Below, in pieces: positions 60,671 to 64,000 of a DNA stretch of 64,000 bases (position 1 is its first letter; each line of letters opens with the position of its first letter). Position numbers and translations under genes: made by a program. The notes under the pieces are model-generated. The model had not been told where the DNA came from. It saw only the letters and a list, made by a program, of their open reading frames with translations, and made no database searches. Source of the DNA: Puffinus mauretanicus (taxonomy: Eukaryota > Chordata > Aves > Procellariiformes > Procellariidae); NCBI GenBank assembly GCA_023333565.1, contig JAJKFH010001865.1, positions 4,712,001-4,776,000 on the forward strand. Reading direction: 5' to 3'.

Positions 60671-63600
60671 TTCTGCCGCTTCTTTTCTCAACTAATCCAT
60701 CTTCTTCCTTCCAACTTGTATACATTCCTTCTTCCCTCTTAACACCATGTTTCTGAACAGACCTCCTACTGTTCCAACTGTGTAGTGAGTGAGGGAGGTT
60801 AACTCCTCACAAAAGCCATCATATTCTTCAAGCATCGAGACTACCCCTCTTAATGTCTGCCCCTATTTTATCAATTATCCACATTGTCTGTTTTGCTCCA
60901 AGAACCCCAGTGACTCATCTGAGCTCAGACCGTTTCACGCTAAGCCTCTGAAACATTTCTTTGACTCTTCGTAGAAAGAGGACCATATGCATGTCCTCTT
61001 CCCATTTTTTTTTTTCTCTTGGTGACTTTATTCTTGAAAAATCTGGCCTTGGAAGAGTTGTTCTCTGAGCCCTGAGTTGTCTGTCTTTTCTCAAGACCAA
61101 ATCCTTTCTCATGTGCTTCCTGGGACAGACAGTGTTGACATTTGAACTATTGTTAATGGCTGTTGCTTTGCAGTGCCTGACTGATGATTATTCCCCATTA
61201 AGCTTACCAAAGTGTATGGAGGAGAGCATGGTGTTCACAGAGGCCGTTCGAGCGCCTGCAGCTGTCTCATCTGTACCCTCCTGGACCCCCTACCCTCTCC
61301 GTCTGCCTTTGGACTCACAAAGTATTGCTTATGCAAGACTTTGAAGAAAGACTAATAATGAAGAGGATCCATCCACCTGATGTGTCATTGTCCTAACTGA
61401 AACCTTGACCTCAGTGATACTTAATATTTAAAATATGATTTTTGTGCCCTCAGGAGTACCTGGGCACAGAATCTGACTTGCAGGAAGTCTGACTGGTACC
61501 TTTATTCCATCCTGAGGTGGCCCAAATCTCTTCAAACTTTTGGAAGTGGAAGTGTTTAGTTCAACTCCTGTTAGTATTTTGGGGTATGGGGGTATAAAAA
61601 AGGACCTCTCCAAAGTATCCATCTACAGGGAAAGCATGGAGAAAGGTATTTCCGTAAGAAGGGTATGTTTCTAGTTGCAAGAAATTAATTCATATTGACA
61701 AGAATTTAGTGGAAAATACAGATGCTAATGGCTAGAATTTTTGATTTGGTGTCTGTTCTGCTGCGTTTTCCGTTTTTCCTTGTGAACTAGAAACCTTTTC
61801 CAATAAATAAGTACTTCTATCTAGAGAGTATACCATATGTGATCTCAAAGCACAATTGTTCCAGCTGATAAATGTACTGTGTGGGTGCTGTATCAGTTGT
61901 GAGGCTCTGGTGTATTTGTGTGCATACAGGGAATCGTGTAATTAACCACATTAAACTGAATAACACACAGCCTCCCCATTGTTCATCTTTATGGGTGTAA
62001 TTAGATGCTGAGAGAACTATAGCAGGAAATAGGAACCGTTTCCTCCTGCCACCCCTCAAACAAGTTTTCCGTTCCAATTAAAATAAATTACATTTTCAGT
62101 CAGAAGAGATTACTCACATGATACCTATGTCATTTAGAAACAGGCACGGAAAGCGTGGTGTAAAGGTAAATATTAGAAAGGAGAAAGCGGAGGAGAATAA
62201 TTTAGAAATCCTAACCAATAGGAATTCAAAAGCTGATTCTTTGAATTGCTCAGTTATGCTCCAATGAGAAATTTCTACTAGAGGTTGACTAATGGGGGGG
62301 AGCCTGCTCACAGGATTTTGGGTACTGGAGATTTCTTTTGTGAAACTATATGATGCGCTTTGACACTTTGACTGAAGAGTTATAGTTTTATATATTTTTA
62401 TATATTTTATATATATAATATAAATAATAATATATATATTTTATATATAATTATACATATAGTTTTATATATTTTTAAAAAAACTTTTATCTTATGAGAC
62501 TACTTAAGGAAGAAGTAATATATGACACTTTCTGCCCAACACCTTCCTATTTTGATCTATCAGATGTTCCAAGAGTGCATGCTTTCCTGCACTGCTGTGG
62601 CAATAGGACTTGTAAAACAAAGAAAAGAGAAGAAAACCTTTCATTACGATGGCAGTTAGGTGGAAGGATAGGATTTTTTTATTGTTATTATTTTTGCTGA
62701 AACACCAGGTGTTTCATGTCACAAATAAAACAGTTGTTTGGTTTTGAAAGTATCTATAAGAAATTAGAAGAAAAACCACATAGTGAAAATTATGTGAAAA
62801 AAGAAAAGCCTAGTCTTTTGGGCTATGATGAAGTTTAAAACTAAGATTATATTTGCATTCTTAATTAATAAACTATGTAAGGGAAATCAGTGATCTACTT
62901 AGAAAATGTCGTCCAGGATAGGAGCCTTTTATCCTCTTCCTGAGGATAAAATGATGGGTAAGGTGGTGCGAGAAAGATTATTTGAGAGATGAGAAATTCC
63001 TAATTCTCTATTATCATCATACACTTCCAGTGACTTTTAAATCTTTTGATAGACATTATGACAAATGATGGCTGTCCTTTTAGCGTACTCATATAGAAAA
63101 ACTTATGCTACATTGCAGGAAAATTGCTGTCTCCTGCCCTTTCCTTAAGTATTGTGGCTGTTTAAGATGGTTTAAACATAGTTGTGAAGAAACATGTAAT
63201 TAGTATATTAATATCACTGCTTTCCATGTGCGGAAAGTCTTCATTTCAGTGGCTCCTTAATCTGGGTCTCCATGGTACCTGCTACGTACGCTAATCAAAC
63301 TGTGAGGGGGGGATGTGGTCTGGGGAAGATCTTGGATCAAACAGAAGAGAGCAGGTATATTTTTAAAATATCACACAGGTGTATATTTTTCAGTAGTTTC
63401 TTATTCTGCAGATGCTGTCAAGGTGTGTGAGTGTGTCTAGTGGAGGAGGCTTTTGACAATGCCAATGCCTGATGATCTTTCATGGTTATCCCTCCTTGCT
63501 TTCTTCTTCTCCATTGCATAAATATGCTTTTGAAGCCATTTGTGCAACGCATCTTTGGGTCCAAATTCAGTCGTGTTTGATACTTCTTGTAGGAGAGAGG

Positions 63601-64000
63601 ACTCCATCCTCCAAAAAATAACATGTGAACTGCAGCCTGACAAGTACAATGTTTCAAACGTTACAGCTGATAATACTGGGTATCTTAATTTAAGATACAG
63701 AAAAGCAAGAAATTTTTATGTAACCCAATTTTTGCATAGAAGAAGCAGAGAGTTGGAGAGACTAACTGATTGATCCATGCTTTTTACTTTGGGGTTTGGA
63801 GCAACCTCACCTTTCTGTGAGTTTTCAGAACAGCTTATTTTGTGAAGTCTAGTATAAAGATGATAATGTAGTTCTGGACTGAAAATCTGAACTGCATTTG
63901 GAAGATGTCTCTGCTTTTGTGTGTTAAACTTTGAAGTAAAAGCTTTGCGATGACAATTCAATTGGAAAATTAACTACACAATATGGAAGATAGCTCATTC
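60671..64000. other. Intron 2 segment, last part in window
   Basis: Nothing was recognised apart from the inverted repeat TGTGCCC...GGGCACA at 61443-61468 and the TA-rich block at 62381-62483. Exon 3 of PPP3CA was looked for and not found. Confidence 0.6.
62381..62483. repeat. TA-rich low-complexity block
   Basis: About 100 bp are made almost only of A and T, in TATAT, TTTTA and AATAATA arrangements, with a lone C and a few G. TATATATTTTATATATAA and related near-palindromes could extrude as cruciforms. No clean repeat unit is maintained. Confidence 0.9.

Overview
The window is vertebrate nuclear DNA, most likely from a bird. It is almost entirely intron sequence of one gene, PPP3CA, which encodes the calcineurin A alpha catalytic subunit and is read on the + strand. 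The only coding sequence I can support is exon 2 of that gene, at 47131-47331. It is a 201-bp internal exon with a clean 3' splice site, a clean 5' splice site and a fully open phase-1 frame. The 66 complete codons match residues 21-86 of the vertebrate alpha isoform as I know it. They differ clearly from the beta and gamma isoforms at the diagnostic positions. Exon 1 and exon 3 are not in the window.

The bird assignment is an inference. Every recognisable transposable element is a CR1 LINE, there are no Alu, B1, L1 or similar mammalian repeats, and repeat density is low (about 2.2 kb of CR1 in 64 kb). A crocodilian or turtle would also carry CR1 but would usually show more varied repeats. 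There are no bacterial-style features, RNA genes, CRISPR arrays or viral genes that I can support.

Layout. 1-47130 is the 3' part of intron 1, at least 47 kb. It holds an old, decayed CR1 on the - strand (about 9171-9680), a CR1 fragment lacking its 3' end (about 20150-20600, +), and the best-preserved CR1 (about 39595-40730, +), which still shows broken pieces of reverse transcriptase. It also holds short tandem duplications, homopolymer tracts and several candidate regulatory patches. 47131-47331 is exon 2. 47332-64000 is the 5' part of intron 2. It has two small CR1 tails (about 52207-52285, + and 60572-60670, -), a T29 tract, a purine-biased stretch and a TA-rich low-complexity block.

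The most interesting non-coding signal is a CpG-dense patch at about 46015-46565, ending roughly 560 bp before exon 2. It carries a near-ideal RFX X-box, an overlapping YY1-like site and a CRE-like site. It is a candidate enhancer or an alternative internal promoter of PPP3CA. A second puzzle is a 146-codon stop-free - strand frame at 57909-58349 with protein-like composition and no identity I can name. I found no new multi-gene system. Most open frames in the window are chance, antisense to CR1, or products of base-composition bias.
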